Assembly (NCBI GenBank): GCA_964023275.1
Contig: OZ029918.1
Span: 17,960,361-18,024,360 of the forward strand
DNA from: Norana najaformis
Lineage: Eukaryota > Annelida > Clitellata > Crassiclitellata > Hormogastridae
Reading direction: 5' to 3'
Length of the DNA stretch: 64,000 bases
Shown: piece after piece, positions 9,951 through 20,002 of the stretch
How the letters are laid out: each line of letters begins with the position of its first letter
Numbering within the stretch: position 1 is the stretch's first letter
The notes under the pieces: generated by a model
Database searches by the model: none
Told to the model about the DNA's origin: nothing
Seen by the model: only the letters and a program-made list of their open reading frames with translations
Made by a program: the position numbers and the translations under genes

Positions 9951-11645
9951 GTCTGGCTCCTCAAAAGTCCCCCAGAAGGCAATAAAATTAAAAAGCTAAA
10001 TTGTGGAGGCAACACGTTGGAAAAGAAAAGCGGTCTCCCTTAGGTCTCCAGAAACCTTGGTCAAATGTCAACCCAGATTGGTTAAGAACTCCAGGTCCTG
10101 TAAATTTATCAGGCCAAGGGTCTTGAAGGCCAAAGGGATGAACTGATAGGAAGCCGATAAATCGGTATATTTGGTGACCTTCTGCTGAGCAGCCAACTCT
10201 GCCGCAAGGGTCTTGAAGGCCAAAGGGATGAACTGATAGGAAGCCGATAAATCGGTATATTTGGTGACCTTCCGCTGAGCAGCCAACTCTGCCGCTGTGC
10301 CTGCATTCGTGGCTGTGTGAGGCAAGTAAGAATCGGCCGAAGTGTCGACAACAGTAACATCCCAGACCATAGACCTGCCCGCCTGCCAGGGAATGAGAGT
10401 AGCGCCATCTGGGCGTTTACTGTTGGATCTTGGAAGTCCAACTGGTTCTGTAGAAGAAGGGAAACCCGCTTTCACTGAAGCTAGCCAGATTAGGTCACTT
10501 AGAGCTGCGTGTCTGGCAGTCCTGCTGGGCCCAAGACAACAAGCCATATCATGAGAACCATCAGTCAAGGCCATTGAACCACAAGGGCACCTATGAGTGG
10601 TGCAACTCTCGGCACCGAGGCGCAAACTCATGGCCAATCCTACTGCCTCATCTCCGAGTCTTAGACCACAGGCACTTATTGGAAGGGCAAACAACCAGTT
10701 ACCAGAATGAGGTGAAGCCACCGCCATGACCCGCATTTGTCAGTCCCAGATCCGACCTGGATGGATGCCTGGAGAGGCATGGTACCTGCTGCTGAGGCCA
10801 AAAAGGCTGGAAGTGCCAGTGAGGTTGCACGTCTAATACCCAGTCCACCATCCTTAACTGCGAGCGAGGCCTGAAGCCCCGTATATGTCCGACAAAGCCA
10901 AATTCAAGGTGCTCGAGAGGCTCCCTTGCAGTACAAGATAAAAAATGCTCAAGCACAGGTGGTCAATACAAGGGGTGCATCTGAGGGTGTGAAGCAAAGT
11001 AGGTGAGCTGAGAGAGCAGTAAAGAAGGACGAGGGCATCATGCCTACCAATAGATGCGAGATGCCGACCCTGAGTCCTGAAACTCTGGCCTCCAGAACAG
11101 ATCTGAGGTTCCCCAAGAGATAACTGTACTCCCAGGAGGCAGGCATCATCTGGTAATGTTGCTGAAAAGCGGTTTAGTGGATCCAGGAGAGTGGGGTGTT
11201 GAGCTTGTGAAATGACCTCGCATTTTGTGATGTTCAAAGTCAGACCATGGCACCAGCTTCTGACACGATAACACCGACATCCTCTGCCACAACAGAGGTC
11301 TTGCCGCCCAAAGTTAGGTCATCAAGATAACCCAGCACCAGGGAAGAGAACAGACGTAAAAGCAGTGGTAGCAATCAGGCAAAATCGGAGGGGACTCAAA
11401 GGGTCTCCCTGCTGAGGGCGAGTTTGTGATAAGATGGAAAAGTTGCCAAATTTTAATATTAAAGGTGTTCCAAAAGCAAGATGACAGTATGGGTATAGTT
11501 CAGGGACCAGATTCGCCACCGCTTCCAACATAGGTCTACGATTAAGGCTGTTAAATGCATTGCTAAAGTCAAGCTTCACTAACACTGAATCTTGTAGCAA
11601 GCAAGCAAGAAAACGACGGGTGGCATGAACCACCACTTCACAGCC
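9950..11645 (-). pseudogene. LINE with restriction-like endonuclease (R2/HERO-like), 5'-truncated relic
   Basis: On the minus strand this begins with a reverse transcriptase core: VLVKLDFSNAFNSLNR, then PQQGDPLSPL, then the catalytic YLDD at about 11312-11329. The downstream half is a Cys/His cluster (CTTHRCPCG) followed by RHAALSDLI, KRPDGATLIPW and WDVTVVDT, then KVTKY. A zinc knuckle followed by RH, PD, D and K motifs matches the restriction-like endonuclease of R2/HERO/NeSL-type LINEs, not the AP endonuclease of the other LINEs here. The C-terminal tail (FLFQRVAS) extends to about 9950. The frame is broken in several places between RT and endonuclease. A 90-bp tandem duplication lies at 10116-10295. 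Assignment to the RLE type is an inference from motif order. Confidence 0.65.
10116..10295 (-). repeat. 90-bp in-frame tandem duplication inside the RLE LINE
   Basis: Units 10116-10205 and 10206-10295 match except for one base by eye (CTTCTGCT versus CTTCCGCT). The duplication adds 30 residues including KVTKYTDL and leaves the frame open. Confidence 0.9.
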
Positions 11646-11648
11646 GCC

Positions 11649-11677
11649 AGTAACAACAACAATAATAATATTATTGC

Positions 11678-11726
<49 letters not shown>

Positions 11727-11745
11727 AATATTATTATTATTATTA
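11649..11745. repeat. (ATT)n/(AAT)n microsatellite
   Basis: AAC/AAT units followed by a long ATT run, briefly inverted (ATTATTAATAATATT), at the 5' side of the minus-strand RLE LINE relic. Confidence 0.85.
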
Positions 11746-12005
11746 ATGTGTAGTACAATGCTTAAAGATAATGTACTTCTGGGGTATGATTGGAGTTACT
11801 TGACACTTTATGCAATTCTATCGATATTGTGATGAAGTTTGTAGCAGTAACTCCAGTTGGATAAGAACTGTGAAGGTCATTGCTTGTTGGGTCAGACATA
11901 CTTATAGATTTCTTGGACAGATTATATATATGAAAACTAGACTTATTTCCTGTGTATGTTATCATTTTTAGGGTGAAGCATTCATTTTCATCTTGCTGCT
12001 TTTAG
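11746..12005 (+). other. Intron of the Ig-domain gene, 3' end
   Basis: Non-coding DNA ending in a pyrimidine-rich tract and AG acceptor (TTGCTGCTTTTAG, AG at 12004-12005) directly before the Ig exon. Confidence 0.6.
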
Positions 12006-12145
12006 AAAAGAAGATAGAATATCATTTTGTGCAGAAGTTGCCAGCAAGGTCTACAGTCAAAGAGAAGCAGAACCTCATCTTAGAATGCATGTTGTCTGAT
12101 CCACGACCAATGGTCATCTGGAGTAAAAATGGTGAAACAGTTGAG
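12006..12145 (+). CDS. Ig I-set domain exon, first half (titin/obscurin-like host gene)
   Basis: A 140-bp exon with acceptor AG at 12004-12005 and donor GT at 12146-12147. It reads from the second base of a split codon (entering phase 1) through FVQKLPARSTVKEKQNLILE, then CMLSDPRPMVIWSKNG, ending ETVE at a codon boundary. The Cys of strand B, the Pro-rich turn and the invariant Trp of strand C are all visible, as in I-set domains of giant muscle or adhesion proteins. The donor context (GAG|GTTTAT) is weak, but splicing here joins in register to the next exon and gives a domain of exactly normal size. The gene presumably continues on both sides of the window with introns filled by transposons. 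Confidence 0.75.
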
Positions 12146-12960
12146 GTTTATACCAAGCAAAAACTCGTGTTAAGCTCGATGTTTTCTTGACTTCTATAAT
12201 ATTGGCAATTAATCCTTTATCTTTTAGTGCTAGCACTATAAATGATAAAAAGTTTGCTGCTGCCAGCTGGATCAATAATATCACATGCCATATATAGGCG
12301 CTTTTGTAGTAAAAAATTACAAAAAATCAAAACTTTGAACTTGCTATATCTGCACAAAGACTATAATAAAAATTATTTGTAAGTTGTTTTGTAGGTTTTT
12401 CAGTTTTGTGAAAACAAATTTTTGGAACCCCGTTTCTTTCCAAACTGTGTCATATTCTAAATATAACCTAATATATATATTTCTTAATTTCAAATTTCAA
12501 ATCTTTGTGATATCATCCATCTGAAAATTCACTAAAGATTTCAGACATTACTTTGTGAGATTGGCAGAACTGCAGAATTGGAGGTTATGGAGACTCTAGC
12601 TCTTGATTTTTAATAAATTCTATCTGATTATGAAAATTCTTTGACAGTTTTATTTAGTATTTAAATCTAACACAAATGTTGTCATTCTTTTCATGTGGCC
12701 TAATTGTGTTAGCAAGAGTGTTCAGATATATGTTTTGTTGCACAGCTGGTATATTTTCTGCCTTTAGCTACAGGTCATGGTAGTTTATTGTAGTAATGTG
12801 GCACATGGGTGTTTGAGGTAAAATTGTTTTAATCTTAGCATTTTCCAGCTGGGCATGATGTTGGTATCACATACTGCACAATGTAAAGATGGTGTGCTTT
12901 TGCATGCTCACTGGATATGGCATATACTGTATTTGTACAATATAATTATTTTTTATTTAG
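12146..12960 (+). other. Phase-0 intron splitting the Ig domain
   Basis: An 815-bp AT-rich intron between two halves of one Ig domain. It starts GT (12146) and ends TTTTTTATTTAG (AG at 12959-12960). No element recognised inside. Confidence 0.65.
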
Positions 12961-13102
12961 GATACTCCTGAGATGTTTGAAATTTCAAGAAGAGAGAATC
13001 GATGTATCTTACAGATGAAGAACGTTAAGCGAGACCTAGATGGTGCAGAATTTTCCTGTGAAGTCTATGGAGACAAAACTGCTTGCAGAATAACTGTTGA
13101 AG
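12961..13102 (+). CDS. Ig I-set domain exon, second half
   Basis: A 142-bp exon with acceptor AG at 12959-12960 and a consensus donor (GAAG|GTAAGTAT, GT at 13103-13104). It reads DTPEMFEISRRENRCILQMK, then NVKRDLDGAEFSCEVYG, then RITVEG. The D-x-G-x-(Y/F)-x-C signature of strand F is present, with Phe in place of the usual Tyr. Together with the exon at 12006-12145 it makes 94 residues with both outer boundaries in phase 1. That 1-1 symmetry allows Ig domains to be duplicated as modules. It is the only convincing host coding sequence in the window. The closest families I can name are titin, obscurin/UNC-89 and twitchin; which one cannot be decided from one domain. Confidence 0.8.
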
Positions 13103-13290
13103 GTAAGTATAACAGTTTGTCTCTTGCTTTGATCACAAAGCAAGAGAGAATTAATATCTATAAATGTCAGCTTCAGCAGTTGAATGGTGGCTGCAACCAG
13201 CTGTTAAATTCTGTTCAAATGCCTCCTGTGTCTGATTCACACAGTCCTCCTGTTTTTGCATGACATTTTTATGTATGTGTTTATATAATT
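13103..13290 (+). other. Intron of the Ig-domain gene, 5' part
   Basis: Non-coding continuation after the consensus donor. No further Ig exon was recognised downstream in the window. Confidence 0.5.
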
Positions 13291-13530
13291 GAAAATTTGT
13301 ATAGCACCCTCTTGAAGGCATTTCTCACTCATTTACACCTCTTGAAGGCACTTCTCACTAGTCTAAGGGATTGTAAAGTTCATTACATGGAATACCCTCC
13401 CGCTTAATCTGCATGTCCTTCTAATGAGGGATGCTAGATACACTTTTCACCCACAGTGTTCTCTTTTACTGGATATACTACTTGAAGGGGCACTATATAA
13501 ATGTTCTGAATGAATTAATGAATTAAGAAC
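13290..13530 (+). repeat. CR1/L2-like LINE 3' end
   Basis: This ends with GGGGCACTATATAAATG and a short repeat TGAATTAATGAATT, the usual style of CR1/L2 3' tails (xGCxCTATATAAATG followed by short repeats). The preceding 200 bp contain no open frame. Motif-level similarity only. Confidence 0.4.
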
Positions 13531-13559
13531 AGCTCATATGTAAGCAAATAATGCTCAAA

Positions 13560-13960
13560 TAACTGGAAAAGTCACCAATAGCTGACTCTCACGCACATGC
13601 AGAACCCCACCATGTTCATCCATGGTGAACAGTTGACACCGTTGAGATGTCCTTGTTGCATTTAGGTTGAGGAATGATGTATGCCGAATGAAGGGTTCAC
13701 AGCACATGGTTACGTTCACTGATTGGGACACTGGGCAGATAGTGGAAAACGTGGTGTCTTGATATACCTCAGGTCACCTGGTCTATGCAGGAGAAGTGTT
13801 TGTGAGTAGTCAACTGATTGGTGTCTGAACCTCTCTGAGATGGACGGTTGATGCCACTTCAAATACTCTGTCTTGCTCTTGAATCACAGACTCCAAGATA
13901 TCCCAGTTGCTTCCTAGGGCTCAACACTGTAAGTCTGGAGGGACTAGTAATGAAAGGCAG
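13560..13960 (+). repeat. Unclassified interspersed repeat, copy 2
   Basis: A diverged, shorter relative of 9010-9640, with landmarks in the same order and orientation. Confidence 0.4.
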
Positions 13961-14384
13961 AAAGGAGTGCTCATTCTATAGACATGATAGGTTGGACAGG
14001 CCTGTTTGTATTTAACTATGTATTCTACAGGAAACTGACAAAGTAGGTTTCAAAATTTTGTTTGAAAAGGTGCACACAGCACCATTTGAGCCATGGAATT
14101 TTGGATATGTTAAAAACAGTTTAAGAACTGGTATTCCTACGATAGTGAATTGGCATAATCAAATGCAGACAAAAGAGCAGGCTGTGGTATATGATAGGTC
14201 TTTGTTCTGTGTTTGTTCTAAGCCATCCTGGTATGAGGAATTGCATTGATGTAATAGCTACAAGATTTACAAATAATTGTTATGTCGGGTTGAATTGTGG
14301 TGGCATCTTAAAAAAGGGGTAAACTGTAATGAGCAAAAACTGCAAGGAAGTATCCTTCAGCAAGAAAGTAGTAGACTGTTGGGC
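13961..14384. other. Unassigned intronic DNA
   Basis: No supported exon or element. The open frame at 14058-14249 has no recognisable family. Confidence 0.4.
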
Positions 14385-14645
14385 CTAAAACCTCACAGCA
14401 TTCTTTATAAAGGGTGGTAGGAATGAAGTCCAAAGCACACTGTTATCAGTAAATGAGAAAATGAAATAACAGATCTCAACCAGAGCTGTTAGTTGGAGTA
14501 AGCTAAGAACCAGTGGATGTGAGCCAGGGTATGATAAGCCATTGAAAGGACAATTGGAAAACTTGAGTTTGAGAGCCAATACTTTGTTTGAGAAGCACAA
14601 AAACCTGTCAGCAAGAAATGAGTGTGGTGCAGATCTGGGTAACAC
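14385..14645 (-). pseudogene. CR1-type LINE fragment (2A family), reverse transcriptase N-terminal part
   Basis: On the minus strand LQLTALVEICYFIFSFTDNS, then SFLPPFIKNAV, aligns residue by residue with the plus-strand 2A-family copy near 39850 (FQPTTLAEVCRLIFSSPSEI ... SFLKECFDV). About 85 residues survive. Confidence 0.55.
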
Positions 14646-15089
14646 AGTAAAAGCCCAGTAACATGCAAATGTTGGAAGTCAAGCTTTCAGAAGCACATGT
14701 TACTCTGAAATATTAGCCTTTATGTATAAGAATATAGCCTATTGGGTTTGTATACGTGCATGTATTTTCAGCATTCTTGTTTAAAAAATATAAATACAAA
14801 CGTCTAACTAATATCAAGCTAAATTAAAGTCATCAAACTTTTTAAAATTCAATTTAAATGATAAATGCTTATGCATTACCATTAAAAGCACATGACAAAA
14901 AATAGTTTTAAGTTAGTTTCATGACAAATGTCCACAGTGATACAGATTACAGAATGAACTATACATTACTTAATATATAAAAAGTTCACATGAATATCGA
15001 GTTCTTAAATTCAGAGATCTAGACACAACAAAAATAAGTAAAAAAGTAGAGAAAATAACTGAAGTGGAAGAGGCAGGAAAAAACAGAGA
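14646..15089. other. Unassigned AT-rich DNA
   Basis: No frame or terminus recognised before the RTE-like LINE segment that follows. Confidence 0.35.
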
Positions 15090-15457
15090 TTCTCAAACTT
15101 TGTTTGCATACTGAAGGAACTTTCAGGAAAATTCAGGAAACAGGAATGCAGACCCTTTCAATAATAAAGATCAATGGACAGATGACAAAAACTGCATGGA
15201 AAACACAGGCACTGGAGAGCACATTTTGAAAGTATACTAAACTGTCTGGAACCAGCAACATAACTTGGAGGCATGGACTGGGAAGAGGAAGTTAAGGAGA
15301 TTTAAACAAAAAAGAGATACAAAAGGCAATTGAGAAAAGATGGAATAAAAGCCAGAATGATTAAATACTAGGGTGAGATGATGATAAGACAGCTGAGAAA
15401 GTTGTGAAACAACGTATCAACAGTGGGCACAGTTCTGATGGCATGGAGAGATGGCAT
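15090..15457 (+). pseudogene. RTE-like LINE, segment 1 of 3 (linker to start of RT)
   Basis: Decayed frames give FESILNCLEPA, then KEIQKAIEK, then LMAWRDGI, the linker-and-RT-entry pattern of RTE-like ORF2 proteins (FxxxLNxPEP ... AIxKxK ... WRxGxIV). The reading stops at 15457 where a solo LTR begins. It resumes in register at 19070 once the LTR and one GGCAT copy are removed (WRDG, then IIILIP). Confidence 0.65.
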
Positions 15458-16130
15458 TGTGGCACTTCCTAAACTTTGTATCCTAGATGATTCAAAGGTG
15501 CTATATAGATGGCTACAAATGCTTGAGTAGCGCCATGGTACAATATACATCTCATGTTGATTGCATCTAACTCAAACATCTGTTCATTCATATGACTAAT
15601 CTAATGTTTAGGCTTGTTCATGTATAGTCACAGAGTTACGTTTTGGTTACATATATTAACAAGTTATTATCCACAAATATACATGACATAAAATGCATTT
15701 CAAAAGTACTTAGTTTCCTTATCTAAGGCCAACTATTCACTAGACTTAATAGACAATTTATTTGACTTCCCTTCCCACTTGAAGATCTGTCTTGGAATTC
15801 TATTTCTCTTCCAGTCCCTTGGATGAATGTTTACAGTTTGGATTCTGAAGTGTTACCGTGCATTTTTCCTTTGTCTTTCGATTCGATTCGAATATGGCAA
15901 TGCCAGCAGAAGACTCCACTTGCACACAGTACATGAAACAACTGATGATCGTTCCTTCATAGTCGTTTCTTGTGATCAGTTTACTGACCCTTCAACTTCG
16001 TTCGATGACAGTTACACCAATAGTACTTAACTTTTGATAAGTTAAACGAGTATAGTTCAACGACCTCGCATTGCGATGAAGATTCACAGTTCCTTCCGCC
16101 ATTGTCTTTGGCTATGGATTACTTTCACAA

Positions 16131-17438
16131 TGTGGCACTTCCTACTCTTTGTATCCAAGATGATGCAAAGATGCTATATAAATAGCTACAAACACTTGAG
16201 TAGCACCAGGCTACAACATAGATCTCATATTGATTGCATATAACTCAAGGATCTGTATATTTATATGACTAGTCTAATCTCTTGGCTCATTCATATATAG
16301 TCACAGAATTGGGTTTTGATTACATTTAATATCAAGTTATTCTTCATAAATGTACATGACAACCATGAAGTTTGAAATGCTGAGCTACCTCACCTAAGGC
16401 GAGCTAATCTGTAAACTATATAGAAAGTTTATTAGACTTCCCTTCCCACTTGAAGATCTGTCTTGGAGTTCAATTTTCTTCCAGTCCCTTGGTTGAAAGT
16501 TCACAGTTTGGATTCCGAAGTGAAACTGTGCACTTTTCCTTTGGCTTTCACTGCAATTCGAATATGATGACGCCAGCAGACGGCTTCTTCTCAAACACAG
16601 TACTCAACGATTGAAGATTAATCCTTTGTAATCATTTCTCATGATCAGTTCACTGACCCTCCTACTTCATTCGATGACAGTTACACCGATTATTCGTAAC
16701 TTTTGATAAGTTAAACGAGTATAGTTCAACGACTTTGCTTTGCGATGAAGATTTGCAGTTCCTACAGCCACTTCTTGGCTACAGATTACATCCACGGTTC
16801 GACTTTCAACCGATTCAACGAACTTTCGATCAGTGAGTCATTGGGCTTACTTTGTCGCAATTAAGACTCAGTTATCCACAAGTTACACAGCAATTAGTTA
16901 CTCTTAAATCACTGGAAAACTCGACTTTTCCACACGAGTAATGTGAAGGTAGTTCAAACGGTCTTAACACCTAAGTTGCTCAACTAAAGACTGCTGGTTT
17001 TAAATGTTCTTTCATTTAAATACCCGTCATAGATCGTCTGCTCGAAGCGTGAAGTATATATACATCATCCGTAGCGAAAACATGATCACCCAATCTGGTT
17101 TCCATGTTAAACATCTGTTTTTGAAATCAGTGGCATCCTTCAGTTCTGCAGATTCACTGTCTATAGTTTCCCCATTGAACGTTTGACTTGCATAGAAATG
17201 CTCAGTCAATATAACTTAAACGCCCAGCTAAACTAACTAAAATCTAACCATTTACCTAAGCTGGCCATGTAATAATAATAAAAATCCTACCTACACTATA
17301 GATGGCTGGCTAATCTTAAGTCTATAATCTCAATAAGCTACTCTACCTTATCTGTACATTAAACTCAACATTAATAAGCATGTACACAGAATACAAGACA
17401 ATACTAATCAAATGCGCAATAAATGGAGGTTCGCTACA
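16131..17438 (+). repeat. Second solo LTR of family X nested in the first
   Basis: A complete 1308-bp LTR from TGTGGCACTTCC to GGTTCGCTACA. It is flanked by CACAA (16126-16130) and CACAG (17439-17443), a 5-bp target duplication with one mismatch. Deleting it rejoins the outer LTR at exactly the place where the inner LTR is continuous (outer TTTCACAGTTCGATTT, inner ATCCACGGTTCGACTT). Confidence 0.85.
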
Positions 17439-18037
17439 CACAGTTCGATTTACAACCGATTAAACTATTTTCGATCGGTGAGTCCTTCAACTAACTCTGT
17501 CGCAATTAAGACTCGTGAATAAGACTCAAATATTCACGAGTTACACAGTAATTAATTACCCTTAAATTACTGGAAAAACTCGTTTTTCACGTGAGAATTG
17601 TGATAGCAGTCCATACAGTCTTATCGCCTTTGTGGCACATCATAAGACTGCTGGATTTCAATGTTCTTTCCTTTAAGTACCCTTCACAGATCATCTGCTC
17701 GAAGCGTGACATGGACATTGCACTCGGCGAAAACACGATCACCTGATCTAGTTTCCATGGTAAACAGTCTTTTGGAAAATCAATGGCGTCCTTCTATTCT
17801 GCCGATTCACTGTCCAATGTATCCCCATTGAACATTTGACTTGCACAGAAACGCTCAGTCATTACAATATAAACACCCGACTACACTAACTAAAATCTAA
17901 TTATTTACCTAAGCCGGCCATTTATTAATAATAAAAACCTACCTGCTCTATAGCTGGCCGGCTAATCTTAAGTCTAAAATCTTAACCAGCTACCCTATCT
18001 AGCCTGTGCCCTAAACTTAACGTTAATAAGTATGTAC

Positions 18038-18995
18038 AGTGCAATTCACTTAAGACGAAAATGGATAGGATAAAATATCGCTTAGTACGAAATGAGAACT
18101 TAGTCCGTGCCGATGTAAATCAATAATAACGTTAAATTATTCTCTTAAGACAAAACTGATAAGACAAAAAGATCGGTTATTACGAAAATTATTTTCGGTC
18201 CCGTGCATTTATTTCAGTGCTAAGTCTGTCGCATAAGACGAAATGTTGACTGAAACACAACAGCTGCAGCTTGCAGTAAGGTTTCAGGTTAGCATTTCCG
18301 TATACACGCCTAGTCAAAATGCGTTGGTGCATGAGACTTTTATAGCTGTCTACAGTAATGTGTCCATTTCATTCGTGGGTATATTTTGTCTGACAACAAA
18401 GGACATTAAGCTAGTCATGTGGCACATTTATGGTAGTGAGATATGTAACCACAGTGGAAGTGCCCTACTGCTAGACGCATTAGACAGTTTAAGTATCTTT
18501 GACTAGTCTAGCCAGCTTAGTGCCTGCTGTTATCAGACATATGTAACTTTCATAGCTCTTCTCAAGTAGCCTAATATCCTCGTTGACAAGTCTTTGCCGA
18601 ATGGAGAAGACATTGGTCAATGGTCAGAATCTCCTAAGCGCCCTGCAAACTACAAAGGCATCCGCCGCAAATCAATCAGCACATACATTTACATGTATTG
18701 TACCCTCGTTCAAAGGCTTCTCTCTGTCCGAGACCGATTCGGATTTGCTGTCGAAATAGCGTCGTAATAGAATGTATCGGCCTTAGCCCTTCCATAAAAC
18801 CTTAAAATACCCCTCTCTTGCTGCTTCATCGTGAAACTGACACTCGCGTCTAAAAATGGCCGCTAAAGTGCTTAGCCTACCTTGATGATTTACAGTTATG
18901 CATCATTTGCTGCTGCCTAGTTAGTCATGCAGCCATAACGCATTTTTCGCTGGCATGCTGACTTACGTTTGCCTAATGGTTAATAAGAAATTCGG
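18038..18995. mobile_element. 958-bp insertion in the outer LTR, flanked by a 15-bp direct repeat
   Basis: The direct repeat TTAATAAGTATGTAC lies at 18023-18037 and 18996-19010. The insert starts AGTGCAATTCACTTAAGACG and carries further TAAGAC-AAA motifs within its first 200 bp. That start resembles pogo/Tigger-type termini, but the opposite end lacks a matching inverted copy, and a 15-bp duplication does not fit a TA-targeting transposon. No coding region recognised. Class undecided. Confidence 0.5.
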
Positions 18996-19069
18996 TTAAT
19001 AAGTATGTACATGTACACAGAACACAAGATAATACTAATCAAATGTGCGTTAAATGGAGGTTCGCTACA

Positions 19070-19834
19070 GGCATCATCATTCTCATCCCTTAAAAAGGAG
19101 GTTTGAAAGAATGCTCAAATTGGAGAGGCATTATTTTATTTATTGTCTATTCCTGGAGAGACCATGGCCACAGTTGCTGAATAGTATGAGAATTGCTGTA
19201 GACAAAACACTGAGATGGGAACAAGTGGAATTTAGACCAGGCCGATCCTGCTGCAAACAAATGTTCACACTTAGACAGATAACTGAGAAGACTCTGATGT
19301 GGGAGACTCCTGTATTGATTAACTTCATTAATTTCAAAAAAGTCTTCAACAGTGTTCACAGAGAGTTGCTGTGGAAGATAACGAAGAACTATAGAATTCC
19401 AACAAAGATAATTGACATCACCAAGAGCTTTTATGATGGCATGTGTTGAGATATTGAGGAGAGGTGGGTGAGTGATTTCAGGTTGTAACTGAAGTGCGTC
19501 AGGGATGTGTTTTGTGACTGATGATTTTTGCCCTGGTTGTGGATTGGGTGATGGCGAGAGTGACAGAGGGCAAACAACACTCGACTGAAATGGATAAAAC
19601 AGTGATAGGTTAAGAGACCTGGATTTGATGGATGACATCACTCTGCTGGGCAGCACTTGGAAAAGTATGACAGAACTAACGTCTAAATCCCAGGAGGAGG
19701 CAGTGAAGGTGAGACTCACTATCAATCCCAAAAGGATCAAGATCATGAAGACAGGAAAATGGAATGAAATGGACAAGGTCATGATCGATGACTGTAATAT
19801 TCTCCTACTTCTTATTGCTGCAAACTCTTATTGA
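19070..19834 (+). pseudogene. RTE-like LINE, segment 2 of 3 (reverse transcriptase core)
   Basis: Continues segment 1: FRPGRSCCKQMFTLRQI, then INFINFKKVFNSVHRELLWK, then IIDITKSFYDGMC, clear reverse transcriptase motifs (palm motif with F-x-K-V-F-N-S). After a stop at 19447-19449 the frame continues in pieces to about 19800 (ADD-box region degraded; TINPKRIKIMKTGKW corresponds to the lysine-rich NxxKTKxM region). The similarity fades at about 19800-19834. Confidence 0.7.
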
Positions 19835-20002
19835 GTAAGAATAATAATGAGAATGTGAGTCAAGCAGTGACCTACTGCTGGATTGTTTCTAGGTTACCAA
19901 AACTTACATACATTGATCAGTATTTGAATGTGTGTATTTCTTTGATAGGCAATATTTCCATTGAGCTTTTCCAGTTAATATAAAAGTTTGAACGTCTGTA
20001 AC

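Larger units (their letters stand above)
15458..19069 (+). mobile_element. Solo LTR (family X) with nested insertions, TSD GGCAT
   Basis: This begins TGTGGCACTTCC (15458) and ends GGAGGTTCGCTACA (19069), so it has TG...CA termini. It is flanked by the perfect 5-bp duplication GGCAT (15453-15457 and 19070-19074). The LTR itself is 15458-16130 plus 17439-18037 plus about 19011-19069, roughly 1.3 kb. It holds a second LTR of the same family (16131-17438) and an unrelated 958-bp insert (18038-18995). No internal coding region remains, so it is the product of LTR-LTR recombination. Family X shares no obvious similarity with the large LTR element at 46 kb. A fragment of family X is also present near 26960-27200. 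Confidence 0.85.

Noticed and set aside
15458-18037. CRISPR-like or satellite tandem array suggested by A-A-B-B repeats
   Set aside because: The repeats are two nested LTRs with TG...CA ends and target duplications. There is no short repeat/spacer pattern, and this is eukaryotic DNA.
18243-18506. 87-codon frame as a transposase
   Set aside because: No catalytic or DNA-binding motif is recognisable; composition and length fit chance.
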